Origin: Chryseobacterium sp. SSA4.19
Lineage (GTDB): Bacteria > Bacteroidota > Bacteroidia > Flavobacteriales > Weeksellaceae
DNA: 64,000 nt
NCBI RefSeq assembly: GCF_022601875.1
Contig: NZ_JAKVIP010000001.1
Span: 236,061-300,060, forward strand
Reading direction: 5' to 3'
Shown: piece after piece, positions 9,028 through 18,784 of the stretch
Layout: every line of letters starts with the position of its first letter
How positions within the stretch are numbered: position 1 is the stretch's first letter
Translations under genes and position numbers: made by a program
The notes under the pieces: model-generated
The model's database searches: none
Told to the model about the DNA's origin: nothing
Seen by the model: the letters and a program-made list of their open reading frames with translations, nothing else

Positions 9028-9642
9028 ATGTATAAAAATTTTATTAAGAGATGGATAGATTTTACCATTGCATTTTTAGGGTTATTAATTTTAAGTCCTA
9101 TCTTCGTAATAGTAACCATTTGCTTATATTTTGCCAATGATGGAAAACCTTTCTTTTTTCAGGCGCGACCGGGTTTAAATGAAAAAATCTTTAAAATCAT
9201 CAAATTTAAAACAATGAATGATAAGAAAGATGCAAGCGGAAATCTATTATCTGATGCAGAAAGACTTACTCCTGTTGGAGCTTTTATACGTAAAACGTCA
9301 TTGGATGAATTGCCACAGTTAATCAATGTCTTAAAAGGAGATATGTCATTGATTGGTCCAAGGCCATTGCTTGAAAAATATTTGCCATACTATACGGAAA
9401 GAGAAAAATTAAGGCATTCATTAAGACCTGGTATTACTGGATGGGCACAGCTGAAAGGGAGAAATACTTTAAAATGGGATGATCGTTTGTCTTATGATAT
9501 TCAATATGTTCAAAACGTTTCTTTAAAATTTGATCTTAAAATTATTTTCTCAACATTTAAAAAAGTTTTTAAATCAGAAGATATAGTTGTTGATCCAAGA
9601 TCCATAATGAAAGATTTAGATGAAGAAAGAATGCACAATTAA
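9028..9642 (+). CDS. Initiating sugar-phosphate transferase, PglC/short WcaJ type (first copy)
   Basis: A 204-residue monotopic phosphoglycosyltransferase (bacterial sugar transferase family). One hydrophobic re-entrant helix (about residues 10-34) is followed by the catalytic core: the Arg-Pro-Gly strand (QARPGLNEK), KFKTMND, the Asp-Glu pair in TSLDELPQL (D93, E94), and DMSLIGPRPLL. It moves a sugar-1-phosphate from a UDP-sugar to undecaprenyl phosphate, starting repeat-unit synthesis. The short length is the small PglC form. A second initiating transferase lies at 25462. Its 3' end overlaps the next gene by 23 bp. Confidence 0.92.
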   Translation: MYKNFIKRWIDFTIAFLGLLILSPIFVIVTICLYFANDGKPFFFQARPGLNEKIFKIIKFKTMNDKKDASGNLLSDAERLTPVGAFIRKTSLDELPQLINVLKGDMSLIGPRPLLEKYLPYYTEREKLRHSLRPGITGWAQLKGRNTLKWDDRLSYDIQYVQNVSLKFDLKIIFSTFKKVFKSEDIVVDPRSIMKDLDEERMHN

Positions 9643-10369
9643 AAAATTGCATGATGATTCCCAACTAGATAGTTTGGTCAGGATGCACAGAGAGATTTTT
9701 CTGAACACAGCGCTTCAGGATAAATTGATTTATTTTGATGAGAATTTCCGGGAATATTTTCGAAAAGTATTATTGTATGAAAATCAATACATTTTTGGAA
9801 TTTTCTTTGATTGTGAAATTAATGGTTTTTTACATTTTAAGAAATATGAAAATTCTCTTTTCCTAAATAATATTTTCATAGATGAGAAGATTCGCGGAAA
9901 AGGCACTGGAACTTCTGTATTAAATAAAATTCTGCATCAGCCTTTTATTGGAGAAGAAGGTTTCGAATTTTTGGAACTTGATGTTTTAGAATCAAATCCT
10001 AACGCAAAAAGATGGTATGATAAATTAGGCCTCTTTGAAATAAATAAAGATACTTGGTATCTTGTAAATCAAATTAGTATTAACAAGACGATTAACCCAA
10101 ATTTTGAAATAGCTGTTGACGATAATAACTTTAATAGTGTATTCTATAATAATAAAAAGGTCGCCACTATTATTAATGACTCTTACATTATTGCCCATGA
10201 TAAAATAGCATTAAAATATACTGCTCAAAAAAATATACTATACAAAGGCAGAGATTTGGTATCTTCTAAAGATGAATACATGCAATATTCAGAGATCGAT
10301 TCCTCTATAAGAATGAAAGGAAAAATTTCACAAATCACAAATACATTACAATGTTTAAATTTGAAATAA
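9620..10369 (+). CDS. GNAT-family N-acetyltransferase with C-terminal extension
   Basis: A 249-residue protein. Residues about 1-150 form a GNAT domain: the acetyl-CoA loop IDEKIRGKGTGTSVLNKIL and the C-terminal motif LDVLESNPNAKRWYDKLGL are clear. The remaining 100 residues show no recognised domain. It overlaps the preceding initiating transferase and the following FemX-like gene, so it is co-translated with polysaccharide enzymes and probably acetylates an amino-sugar. It is not the beta-helix PglD type, so the substrate remains open. Confidence 0.82.
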   Translation: MKKECTIKKLHDDSQLDSLVRMHREIFLNTALQDKLIYFDENFREYFRKVLLYENQYIFGIFFDCEINGFLHFKKYENSLFLNNIFIDEKIRGKGTGTSVLNKILHQPFIGEEGFEFLELDVLESNPNAKRWYDKLGLFEINKDTWYLVNQISINKTINPNFEIAVDDNNFNSVFYNNKKVATIINDSYIIAHDKIALKYTAQKNILYKGRDLVSSKDEYMQYSEIDSSIRMKGKISQITNTLQCLNLK

Positions 10370-11364
10370 TTGAGAACGGTTCTGAAAAGTGGAAAGAAAT
10401 CATTAATCAGGCTGCTGTTTATGATTTTCATCACACATCATATTTTCATAAAATTGATACTGCTTTTACTTCAAAACTATTGTTTTTTTCCGATGGTGAT
10501 CATTTTATAGCCTTACCGATTGTTATAAGGCCTATCCAAGATACTGCTTTTTTTGATGTCACTTCCGTATATGGATATGCCGGACCTGTTCATAAATTCG
10601 GTGAGAGTTATGATCCTGTGGAGCTGTTGTTATTTTTTAAAACAAATTTTGTTGCTTTCTGTAAGGAACACAATATAGTTTCAGTATTTTCAAGACTGCA
10701 TCCGCTCATTGATCAAAAGACAATTCTTGAAGGTCTTGGAGAAATTGTAGATTTAAACAAAACAGTATCTATAGATTTAAAAAAATCTGCTGAAGAACAG
10801 CGTAAAGAATACCGGAAGTCTTTAAAATCGGAGCTCAACCAACTGGGCAGAAAGGAAATTTATGTAAAAGAAGCAGATAGTCAGGAAGAAACAGATCAAT
10901 TTATTTCAATCTATTATGAAACAATGGATAGGGTACATGCGGCTTCTAACTATTACTTTTCTAAAGAATATTTCTATGAGTTTTTAAATAATCCTGATTT
11001 TAAATCCAAATTATTGATTGCTGTCAAAAATGAAAAGGTGATTGCAGGAGCCATTTTCACGTTGACAGAAAAAATTATGCAATATCATTTGGCCGGGACA
11101 ACAGAAGAGTTTATTCCGGAAACACCTATGAAATTAATTTTAAACGAAGCCCGCTTACTAGGAAACGAGACCACTGCTGAAGATTTACACTTAGGAGGCG
11201 GTGTAGGAGGTCAGGATGATGATTCGCTGTTTAGATTTAAATCTGCTTTCTCAAAAAATTTCAAACAATTTTCAGTATGGAAATTTATAGTAGATCAAGA
11301 AATTTATGATGAGCTGTCAAAAGATAAAACCCATCCTTCTTTTTTCCCTTTATATAGATCATAA
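10351..11364 (+). CDS. FemX/BioF2-like GNAT aminoacyl or acyl transferase
   Basis: A 337-residue double-GNAT protein of the FemAB/FemX type. A conserved C-terminal LHLGGGVGGQDDDSLFRFK segment and the preceding AGAIFTLTEKIMQYHLAGT strand are typical. Some homologues add amino acids to peptidoglycan precursors; in polysaccharide clusters relatives are thought to decorate amino-sugars with amino-acyl or acyl groups. It overlaps the GNAT gene by 19 bp and precedes the aminotransferase, which makes an amino-sugar modification the most likely role here (inference). Confidence 0.82.
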   Translation: MFKFEIIENGSEKWKEIINQAAVYDFHHTSYFHKIDTAFTSKLLFFSDGDHFIALPIVIRPIQDTAFFDVTSVYGYAGPVHKFGESYDPVELLLFFKTNFVAFCKEHNIVSVFSRLHPLIDQKTILEGLGEIVDLNKTVSIDLKKSAEEQRKEYRKSLKSELNQLGRKEIYVKEADSQEETDQFISIYYETMDRVHAASNYYFSKEYFYEFLNNPDFKSKLLIAVKNEKVIAGAIFTLTEKIMQYHLAGTTEEFIPETPMKLILNEARLLGNETTAEDLHLGGGVGGQDDDSLFRFKSAFSKNFKQFSVWKFIVDQEIYDELSKDKTHPSFFPLYRS

Positions 11365-11386
11365 ACTTTAATTTTGTAAAAAAATA

Positions 11387-12520
11387 ATGAATACAAAAAT
11401 CTGGCTCTCTTCTCCACATATGGGTGGAACCGAATTAAAATACGTACACGAAGCGTTTGATGCCAATTGGGTAGCCCCTTTAGGCCCCAATGTAGATGGT
11501 TTTGAAAAAGACCTGGAAAAATTTTTACATGATGATGTGAAGGTAGCCGTTCTTTCTGCGGGAACTGCAGCCTTGCATTTGGCTTTAATTGAATGTGGAG
11601 TGGGATATGGCGATGAAGTCATTTGTCAGTCGATGACCTTTTCAGCTTCTGCCAACCCGATTGCTTACTGTGGGGCCACGCCGGTTTTTATAGACTCGGA
11701 AAAAGACACCTGGAATATGTGTCCTGTTGCCTTGGAGGAAGCGGTGCAGGACAGAATCTCTAAAGGCAAGAAGCCAAAGGCCGTTATTGTTGTTCATTTG
11801 TACGGAATGCCTGCAAAAATGGCTGAGATTACAGCAATTGCAGATAAATATCAGATTCCGGTGATTGAAGATGCCGCCGAAGCATTAGGTTCTACTTATA
11901 AGGGCAAAGCATGCGGGACTTTCGGACGTTTCGGGATTCTTTCATTCAACGGAAATAAGATTATTACCACTTCGGGTGGCGGTGCTTTGGTTTGCCATAA
12001 TCAGGAAGATAAAGATAAGGCTGTTTTCCTGTCCACTCAGGCCAGGGATAATGCTCCTCATTATCAGCATTCCCATATCGGATACAATTATCGTATGAGC
12101 AATATTGTGGCAGGGATTGGCCGAGGACAGATGGAAGTATTAAATGATCGGGTAGAAGCCCGAAGAAAAATGCATGATTTCTATGTTGGGGTTTTCAATA
12201 ATATTGAGGGTGTTGAAGTATTTACTGAGCCCACAGAAGAATTCTATTCCAACCATTGGTTGTCAGCCATCGTAATCGATGAAAGGATCACAGGAAAGAA
12301 CCGGGAAGGTTTACGACTTGCTTTTTTAGAAGACAATATAGAATCCAGGCCCCTGTGGAAACCGATGCATCTTCAGCCTGTTTTTGCAGAAGCTCCGTAT
12401 TACGGAACTGATGTCGCTGAAAAATTATTTGATGATGGTCTTTGTCTGCCGTCGGGATCCAATCTCTCTGATGAGGACAGAATAAGAATCGAGAACGTGA
12501 TAAAAGATTTTTTTCAATAG
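11387..12520 (+). CDS. PLP-dependent sugar aminotransferase, DegT/DnrJ/EryC1/StrS family (PglE-like)
   Basis: A 377-residue aspartate-aminotransferase-fold enzyme. It shows LSAGTAALHLALIECG near 56-71, the PLP-stacking segment EDAAEALGSTYKG (161-173) and the Schiff-base lysine K191 in SFNGNKIITTSGGG. Such enzymes put an amino group on a 4-keto sugar nucleotide, as in bacillosamine or viosamine synthesis. With a PglC-like transferase and two acetyl/acyl transferases upstream, a 4-acylamino sugar is likely. The partner 4,6-dehydratase (PglF) is not in the window. A strong terminator follows, closing this operon. Confidence 0.9.
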   Translation: MNTKIWLSSPHMGGTELKYVHEAFDANWVAPLGPNVDGFEKDLEKFLHDDVKVAVLSAGTAALHLALIECGVGYGDEVICQSMTFSASANPIAYCGATPVFIDSEKDTWNMCPVALEEAVQDRISKGKKPKAVIVVHLYGMPAKMAEITAIADKYQIPVIEDAAEALGSTYKGKACGTFGRFGILSFNGNKIITTSGGGALVCHNQEDKDKAVFLSTQARDNAPHYQHSHIGYNYRMSNIVAGIGRGQMEVLNDRVEARRKMHDFYVGVFNNIEGVEVFTEPTEEFYSNHWLSAIVIDERITGKNREGLRLAFLEDNIESRPLWKPMHLQPVFAEAPYYGTDVAEKLFDDGLCLPSGSNLSDEDRIRIENVIKDFFQ

Positions 12521-12568
12521 GTATAAAAATTTTTAAATCATAAAGTTTTAACTGGATTAAATATCCGG

Positions 12569-12604
12569 AATCAGAGGAGTCTATAGGGGCTCCTCTGATT
12601 TTAT
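12569..12604 (+). terminator. Intrinsic terminator of the first polysaccharide block
   Basis: An 11-bp perfect stem (aatcagaggag / ctcctctgatt) with a 10-base loop is followed by ttat. It lies 49 bp after the aminotransferase stop and marks the end of the first operon. Confidence 0.85.
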
Positions 12605-12812
12605 AATATGGAGTATGATATCATTTAATTGAAAATAACATAATTTTTAATCCTCAGAAAATAAAATCGTTCCAGAAATAGTATTGTAAGTCATAAGACG
12701 GCATACTGCAGTATAACAGGTTTTTTTCGTGAAAATTAAAATGAATCTGAACTGCTGTCATAAGATCTCTGATAATAAGTGCACGGATTTTGCTTAACAT
12801 GTTTCCCACCTT

Positions 12813-13475
12813 ATGAAAAATAAGGTTAATCTGAAATATATGAAGTGTACTATGCAGTTGTTTTCTAAAATTACGTTTTTCACCATTCCCTTTTTCTTCC
12901 TGAAAATAAGCGCCCAGGCGGAGATCAAAGTAAATGCCGCTTTCCTTCCTGTAGGAATGTTCAATATCGCCGCCGAAAAATCCTTAAATAAGAATTTTTC
13001 TTTGCAGGCAGAAGGTTTTATATCACCCTGGAAATCATTTGCAGGAAAGAATCTCCAGATCTATATGGGAACATTGGAAGGAAGGTATTATTTTAAAGAA
13101 ATGATGAAAGGTTGGTATATTGGTGCTTACGGAAGTATTGCAGCATACAATTTTCAGAAATGGAACTATTTTAAAGCCGAAGCAGTCCTGAATGCTGACG
13201 GAAGCCCTCAGCTTCTAGCGGATGGAAAGGTACGGATCACGGAGAGGTATCAGAAAGGCCTTACTTTTATCATCGGAATAAGCGGAGGATATCACTTTAC
13301 AGTCAATGAAAAGCTGGGATTGGATATTTATGCAGGGATCGGAAACAGCCAGTCTATCTATAAAGGATACTTTAAAGACAATAATCAACGGTACGACGGT
13401 GCGGAACAGTGGAATAAAAGCGGAGAGACCCTACCGACCAGAGGCGGAGTCATGATAACATATAAGTTGGATTAA
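12813..13475 (+). CDS. DUF3575-type outer-membrane-associated protein
   Basis: A 220-residue exported protein. A hydrophobic signal (about residues 15-35 in this reading, ending ISAQA-E) precedes alternating beta strands ending in aromatic residues, such as GRYYFKEMMKGWYIGAYGSIAAYNFQKW, a beta-barrel-like pattern matching the DUF3575 family of Bacteroidota. Function is unknown. Met codons at 12840 and 12852 are alternative starts that would give a more normal signal peptide. It stands alone between the two polysaccharide blocks, with its own upstream terminator. Confidence 0.75.
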   Translation: MKNKVNLKYMKCTMQLFSKITFFTIPFFFLKISAQAEIKVNAAFLPVGMFNIAAEKSLNKNFSLQAEGFISPWKSFAGKNLQIYMGTLEGRYYFKEMMKGWYIGAYGSIAAYNFQKWNYFKAEAVLNADGSPQLLADGKVRITERYQKGLTFIIGISGGYHFTVNEKLGLDIYAGIGNSQSIYKGYFKDNNQRYDGAEQWNKSGETLPTRGGVMITYKLD

Positions 13476-13576
13476 AAGATATTGGAATGATGGGGCAGTA
13501 AAAGGCTAAAGCGAGTTTTGATTTTAGAATAATAATTAAAAATGAAGAATAACACCTGCTTTTTATAAAATATGGA

Positions 13577-13584
13577 TATATTTG
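13577..13584 (+). promoter_or_regulatory. Promoter -7 element (TATATTTG) for the second polysaccharide block
   Basis: TATATTTG fits the Bacteroidota -7 consensus TAnnTTTG. It lies 51 bp before the ATG at 13636 and overlaps an in-frame ATG at 13582, arguing for the downstream start of the autokinase. No good -33 TTTG is seen at the right distance. Confidence 0.55.
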
Positions 13585-13635
13585 CAAAGTTTTATTAAAT
13601 CTGAAAATTCTAATTATCAAAATATAGTCCAACCA

Positions 13636-15987
13636 ATGGATCAAAAGAACAATAAAGAAATTAATTTTAAAGAACTCTTAAATCCCTATCTGAAAAACTG
13701 GAAATATTTTGCCGGAATGGTTTTCCTGATGGCGTTATTGGCAGTTTATTATATAAAAACACAAGCCCCGGTATATAAATCACAGACTTCCGTTTTAATT
13801 AAAGATGCTAAAAAAATGTCTGCAGCGTCCGGTGATATCGGCGTACTTCAAAGCTTGGGAGGCCTTAACGGGATGGGAACCAGCAGTATTGAAAATGAGG
13901 TAGGTGTTTTTGAATCTAAAAGCATTGTGGAAGATGTTTTGAGAGACCTGAATTTTCAAACTACATTTTACACAAAACAGACATTCAGCAATATTGAATT
14001 GTACGGTGAAACCAATCCTTATATATTGAATGTCATTCAGGAAAAAAAGAATATCGATTTACCCAAAAAACCCATCTTTATAAAAAGCAAAGGGAATCAG
14101 ATTATTCTGTCTTCCGATGAATGGGAGAAGGATATTACCACTACTTTTAACAAAACGACCACGCTGCCTTTTGCTATCATTATGATAAGCAAAAATCCTT
14201 CCTATAAGGCACCTTACAAGGTTGATATGTCCGATGTATATTTTCATTATACAACTTTTGATAATGCTGTTAATGATTATCAGGAAGCTTTAAAAGTGGA
14301 TTTATTAGACAAAGACGGAACCATCATCACCCTATCAGTGGATTTCCAGAATAAAGACAGGGCGAAAGACTTTTTAAATGGATTGGTAAGGCAATACAAT
14401 GTTTATGCAATCAATGATAAGAATATCGAATCTAAGAAAACCAAAGATTTCATAGATAAAAGGATTGTTCTTATTTCAAGAGAATTGGGAGATGTCGAAA
14501 CTCAGAAAGAAGATTATAAATCGAACAATAATATTGTTGATCTGTCTACTGAAGCCAGAATTAACCTTCAGTTAAAAGAACAGAGCAAGTCTCAGATATT
14601 AGAGATAGGAACTCAATTGGAACTTAACAATATTCTGCGTAATGCTTTGAATAGAAAGGGAACCGGGGACCTTCTGCCTTTTAATATTGGTTTACACGAC
14701 GAGACTGCTGCCAAATCTATTCAGGAATACAATGCACTCGTGCTGCAGCGGAATAAATATTTGCAGGAAGCAACTCCGGATAACCCGGTGGTGAAAAATC
14801 TTGATAAGCAGATCGATGAAATGAGGTCTTCTTTGTCTGAAACCTTGCAGAAAAATGCAACTACTTTAGAATTAGGAAAAAGAAAAGTAGAAGTACAGCT
14901 TGGAGGTTCTGAAAACATGATCGGTAAAATACCGACTCAGGAAAAATTATTCAGAACCATAGAAAGACAGCAGCAAATAAAAGAAAGCCTTTACCTGCTC
15001 CTTTTACAGAAAAGAGAGGAAGCGGCAATAAGTATGGAAATAACTGCGGAGAAAGCCAGAATAATAGACAAAGCCTTTATATTTAAAAAGCCTGTGGCTC
15101 CGAGAAAAGTGGTGATTTTAGGGGTTTTTCTATTAATTGGGATGTTAATTCCGTTCTCGATTATCTATTTAAGAGGCCTTTTGCAGAGCACAATAATTAC
15201 CCGTGCAGATATTGCTAAACTTACAAAGCTTCCGGTCATTGCAGAAATTCCAAAATTGAAGAGTAAAGATAACATATTGGTAAGCTTCAATGATGCTTCA
15301 CCAATTGCTGAATCTTTCAGAATATTACTTACTAATTTGAAGTTTATGCTTCCCGCAAAAGATACGGCACATACAATTATGGTAACGTCATCGGTAAAGG
15401 GAGAAGGCAAAACATTTGTTTCAACCAACCTGTCCATTATTCTGGCTTCAGCGCGTAATAAAGTATTGGTGGTGGGAGCAGATATCAGAAACCCTCAGTT
15501 ACAGCGCTACAATCCTGCGATGAAATCGGCAAAAGGGCTTACAGAGTTTTTGAGTGGTGAAGAAATTTCGATAGATAATATCATTCATCCAAGTGGTTAT
15601 AATGATAACTGTGATTTTATTTATTCCGGATCTATACCGCCGAACCCGACAGATCTTTTGGAAAATGGCAGATTAGATGAACTTTTGATATCATTAAAAA
15701 ATTTAAATAAATATAAATATATTGTTTTAGATACGGCTCCGCTTTTATTAGTGACAGATTCCTTCCTGATTGCTGATAAGAGTGATGCCATCCTGTACGT
15801 TACGAGATCTGAAGTAACAGAAAAAGATTATTTTGAGTTCTTGAATAATGCGATTGAAGATCATAAGCTTAAAAATGTTGGAATTGTCTTAAATGGAGTG
15901 AATGAGTCTAATTTTGGATACGGAAATAAATTCGGGTATGGTTACCAGGCAGATCAAAAAAAATGGTGGCAAAAAAAACTATTCTAA
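13636..15987 (+). CDS. Polysaccharide co-polymerase / tyrosine autokinase, Wzc-like
   Basis: About 783 residues. An N-terminal membrane helix (WKYFAGMVFLMALLAVYYI), a Wzz chain-length domain, a long coiled periplasmic region and a second helix (VVILGVFLLIGMLIPFSIIYL) lead to a cytoplasmic BY-kinase domain. Walker A is VKGEGKT (about 587-593), Walker A' reads VLVVGADIRNP with Gly where Asp is more common, and Walker B is YIVLDTAPLL. A Tyr-rich tail (FGYGNKFGYGYQ) supplies autophosphorylation sites. It controls chain length and export with an outer-membrane Wza, not present in this window. The start at 13636 is preferred because an upstream in-frame ATG lies on the promoter. Confidence 0.92.
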   Translation: MDQKNNKEINFKELLNPYLKNWKYFAGMVFLMALLAVYYIKTQAPVYKSQTSVLIKDAKKMSAASGDIGVLQSLGGLNGMGTSSIENEVGVFESKSIVEDVLRDLNFQTTFYTKQTFSNIELYGETNPYILNVIQEKKNIDLPKKPIFIKSKGNQIILSSDEWEKDITTTFNKTTTLPFAIIMISKNPSYKAPYKVDMSDVYFHYTTFDNAVNDYQEALKVDLLDKDGTIITLSVDFQNKDRAKDFLNGLVRQYNVYAINDKNIESKKTKDFIDKRIVLISRELGDVETQKEDYKSNNNIVDLSTEARINLQLKEQSKSQILEIGTQLELNNILRNALNRKGTGDLLPFNIGLHDETAAKSIQEYNALVLQRNKYLQEATPDNPVVKNLDKQIDEMRSSLSETLQKNATTLELGKRKVEVQLGGSENMIGKIPTQEKLFRTIERQQQIKESLYLLLLQKREEAAISMEITAEKARIIDKAFIFKKPVAPRKVVILGVFLLIGMLIPFSIIYLRGLLQSTIITRADIAKLTKLPVIAEIPKLKSKDNILVSFNDASPIAESFRILLTNLKFMLPAKDTAHTIMVTSSVKGEGKTFVSTNLSIILASARNKVLVVGADIRNPQLQRYNPAMKSAKGLTEFLSGEEISIDNIIHPSGYNDNCDFIYSGSIPPNPTDLLENGRLDELLISLKNLNKYKYIVLDTAPLLLVTDSFLIADKSDAILYVTRSEVTEKDYFEFLNNAIEDHKLKNVGIVLNGVNESNFGYGNKFGYGYQADQKKWWQKKLF

Positions 15988-16018
15988 TATTGATTCAGAT
16001 AATTCTAATAACCCTTAA

Positions 16019-17518
16019 ATGAATTTTTCTTCAAAAAAACTTACAATAAATGCCCTTTCGGCTGTTTTACAGGTTGTTTTTACAGCTTTATTGTATTTTT
16101 TTTTATATAAATATCTACTTGCCAAAATAGGAGTAGAGCAGTTAGGAGTCTGGTCTCTCATATTATCATTTTCATCCATTGCCAACCTGGCCAATCTGGG
16201 TTTAACTTCAGGATTGGTAAAGTTCGTAGCAGAATATCTATTAGAAAAAGATAAGACCAAACTTGGTAAGCTTATTTTTACTTCAACCTTATCAATGTCT
16301 CTATTATTTGGGGTTTTAAGTTTGATAATTCTTTCGTTTGCACAGTTTTTCCTCGGATATGTGGTAGAAAAGAAATTTTTAAATATTGCTTTGGAAATAC
16401 TTCCCTATTCATTGGGGTCTCTTTGTATTAATGCCGTAGGAGGCGTGTTTACCTCTGTTTTGGAAGGTCATCAGAAAAATTATATCAGAAACTTTATTTA
16501 TATTGTTTCGGGAATTATCATGTTCGGAGGAACGGTTTTATTAACTCCGATATATCAGCTTAAAGGGGTCGCTATTGCACAACTTATACAATCCATCTTC
16601 ATTTTTGTTACCGCATTGTTATTTACGGTAAAAATAAACCAGGATAATAAGATCCGGTACTGGAAGTGGAGCTCAGAATCTTTTAAAGAATTATTTAATT
16701 ACGGTTATAAGTTTCAGCTTGTTTCCATAAGCCAATTATTATACGAACCGGCTACAAAATTACTTTTGAGCAGATATGGAGGGCTTGCCCTTTTAGGACA
16801 CTACGAAATGGCAACAAAAGCAGTAAATCAGTTTAGGGCCCTGCTTACAAATGCCAACCAGGTCGTTATTCCTGTGATTGCAGAAAAATCCAAAGAAGGC
16901 AGTTCTTCTTTTCTACAGAGTTTTTATGTGAGAATGAATCGTATCCTGCTTTTAATTACTTTACCCTTATCGACAGTTTTAATCCTTGCCACACCTTTTA
17001 TATCCCTGATATGGTTGGGGAGCTTTAATGATGATTTTATGTTTTCCATGTTCATCTTGATTGCGATGACCTTTGTTAATGTGATGTGCGGGCCTTCATA
17101 TTTTAGTGCTTTAGGAGAAGGAAGGCTTAATGTACTGGTTATTGTCCATATAAGCATGGCAATCGTGAATATTATTTTAGGGCTCATTCTAGGTAAGCTA
17201 TTCGGAGGTCATGGGATCATTATTGCCTGGGGAATCGCACTTTCCGGAGGTTCTTTGGCACTGATCTTAAATTACAACAAGGCAATAAACATCAGGTTTT
17301 CACAAATGTTCAGAAAACAGGACCTAAGCTTATTTATAATAAGTGCAGCGATCATAGGCATCAATACCGTTGTTTTTCAGTTATTGTCTTCAGCGGGTCT
17401 GGGAATGAAATTAATTATTATCTTTTTGTCTTTATTGTTATTTTTACCGGTAATTATTAAAAATGACAATATCAGGCAGCTGAAGTCTGTTATCAAAAAA
17501 AAAGAAAGCAATGTTTGA
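16019..17518 (+). CDS. Polysaccharide flippase, Wzx/MATE-like (second copy)
   Basis: A 499-residue polytopic membrane protein with about 14 hydrophobic helices. The opening helix-loop-helix LYFFLYKYLLAKIGVEQLGVWSL pattern is typical of polysaccharide biosynthesis exporters of the MOP superfamily. It is longer than and dissimilar to the flippase at 1208, so it is probably not a recent duplicate. It overlaps the following acetyltransferase by 8 bp and belongs to the block driven from 13577. Confidence 0.88.
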   Translation: MNFSSKKLTINALSAVLQVVFTALLYFFLYKYLLAKIGVEQLGVWSLILSFSSIANLANLGLTSGLVKFVAEYLLEKDKTKLGKLIFTSTLSMSLLFGVLSLIILSFAQFFLGYVVEKKFLNIALEILPYSLGSLCINAVGGVFTSVLEGHQKNYIRNFIYIVSGIIMFGGTVLLTPIYQLKGVAIAQLIQSIFIFVTALLFTVKINQDNKIRYWKWSSESFKELFNYGYKFQLVSISQLLYEPATKLLLSRYGGLALLGHYEMATKAVNQFRALLTNANQVVIPVIAEKSKEGSSSFLQSFYVRMNRILLLITLPLSTVLILATPFISLIWLGSFNDDFMFSMFILIAMTFVNVMCGPSYFSALGEGRLNVLVIVHISMAIVNIILGLILGKLFGGHGIIIAWGIALSGGSLALILNYNKAINIRFSQMFRKQDLSLFIISAAIIGINTVVFQLLSSAGLGMKLIIIFLSLLLFLPVIIKNDNIRQLKSVIKKKESNV

Positions 17519-18191
17519 CAGGTCCTTTTTGCAAAATCCGATTTTCGAATATTTGAGATGGCTGAAAACAAAAATCAGGTATCAGTCAAAATACGATTAT
17601 TTGAGAATAGGATACATGTCGAAATTGGTGAATGCGAATTTCGGAAGATACAACATGCTTGCTCGAAATGTTACGGTTATGAATTCGTCTATCGGAGATT
17701 TTTCATATGTTTCTGATGGATCTGTGATTAATGAAACCATCATTGGTAAGTTTTGTTCAATAGGGCCTAATGTGAGAACCGGGCCGGGAAAGCACCCTAC
17801 CCATACGTTCGTGACGACACATCCTTCGGTTTATTCCAATCCTTCCAATTTGTTGAAAAATTTTTCTGCCAAAGATAATTATGATTATAAGAAAGAAATT
17901 ACTATAGGAAATGATGTCTGGATAGGGGCCAACGCTCTTATTCTTAATGGTGTCAGCATTGGTGACGGAGCAATAATCGGTGCAAATGCCGTAATAACTT
18001 CTGATGTTGCACCGTATTCTATTATGGTCGGTATCCCCGGAAAATTAGTAAAATACAGATTTAATGAGGATGAAATTAATTTTCTGCTGGATTTTAAATG
18101 GTGGAATAAAGGAGATGAGTGGATAGAATCAAATGCTGATAGCCTTTTTGACATAAAAAATTTTATTAAATTAAATTCAGTATTGCAATGA
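17511..18191 (+). CDS. CatB-related O-acetyltransferase (left-handed beta helix)
   Basis: A 226-residue hexapeptide-repeat transferase. An N-terminal helical part precedes repeats such as IGDFSYVSDGSVINETIIGKFCSIG, the catalytic-loop region GPGKHPTHTF with the family histidine, and IGNDVWIGANALILNGVSIGDGAIIGANAV, closing with VGIPGKLVKYRF. The xenobiotic-acetyltransferase (CatB) branch O-acetylates small molecules and sugars. In this cluster it should acetylate the glycan or a precursor. It overlaps both neighbours by 4-8 bp. Confidence 0.87.
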   Translation: MFDRSFLQNPIFEYLRWLKTKIRYQSKYDYLRIGYMSKLVNANFGRYNMLARNVTVMNSSIGDFSYVSDGSVINETIIGKFCSIGPNVRTGPGKHPTHTFVTTHPSVYSNPSNLLKNFSAKDNYDYKKEITIGNDVWIGANALILNGVSIGDGAIIGANAVITSDVAPYSIMVGIPGKLVKYRFNEDEINFLLDFKWWNKGDEWIESNADSLFDIKNFIKLNSVLQ

Positions 18192-18784
18192 TTTTATCTT
18201 CATTATATGATCGCCTGATATTATCTCCTTTAAATAAAAGGAAATTTGGAGCTTTTGGAGATCGTTCGAGTCTTAACCATGCGATCCGTATAGAAAAACC
18301 AAAAAATATATTTATCGGCAAAAAAGTGTCTATCGGAAAATATGCATGGTTAGCGGCAAATCCGCTTACGGGACATTCTGATTGCAAATTGAAGATCGGG
18401 GATCATACTTATATTGGAAATTCTGCTCATATTTACTGTACAAAAAGTATAACCATAGAAAATTCTGTGCTTATTGCAGACCGGGTTTATATTTCAGATA
18501 ATCAGCATGGGTTTAAAGATATCAGTCGCCCCATTATCGATCAGCCGATTGTTCAGCTTGCTGATGTTATTATAAAAGAAGGTTCCTGGATTGGTGAAAA
18601 TGTATGCATTTCCGGTGCAAGTGTTGGTAAAAACAGCATTATTGGTGCCAATTCGGTGGTTACAAAAGATATACCTGATTATTGCATAGCCGTGGGTGCG
18701 CCTGCGAAAATTATAAAACGTTATTCAGTTGAGAAACAGGCCTGGATTAAAACTGATGACAAAGGGAATTTTATTGAGATATGA
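18188..18784 (+). CDS. WbbJ-like acetyltransferase (left-handed beta helix)
   Basis: A 198-residue hexapeptide-repeat acyltransferase of the maltose/galactoside acetyltransferase type. Visible are repeated IGxxxxIG units, the YISDNQHGFKD segment with the catalytic histidine of this branch, IGENVCISGASVGKNSIIGANSVVTKDIPDY and the closing VGAPAKIIKRY. Its ATG overlaps the preceding stop (ATGA-type) and its stop overlaps the epimerase start. Two adjacent acetyltransferases suggest a glycan O-acetylated at two positions (inference). Confidence 0.87.
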   Translation: MILSSLYDRLILSPLNKRKFGAFGDRSSLNHAIRIEKPKNIFIGKKVSIGKYAWLAANPLTGHSDCKLKIGDHTYIGNSAHIYCTKSITIENSVLIADRVYISDNQHGFKDISRPIIDQPIVQLADVIIKEGSWIGENVCISGASVGKNSIIGANSVVTKDIPDYCIAVGAPAKIIKRYSVEKQAWIKTDDKGNFIEI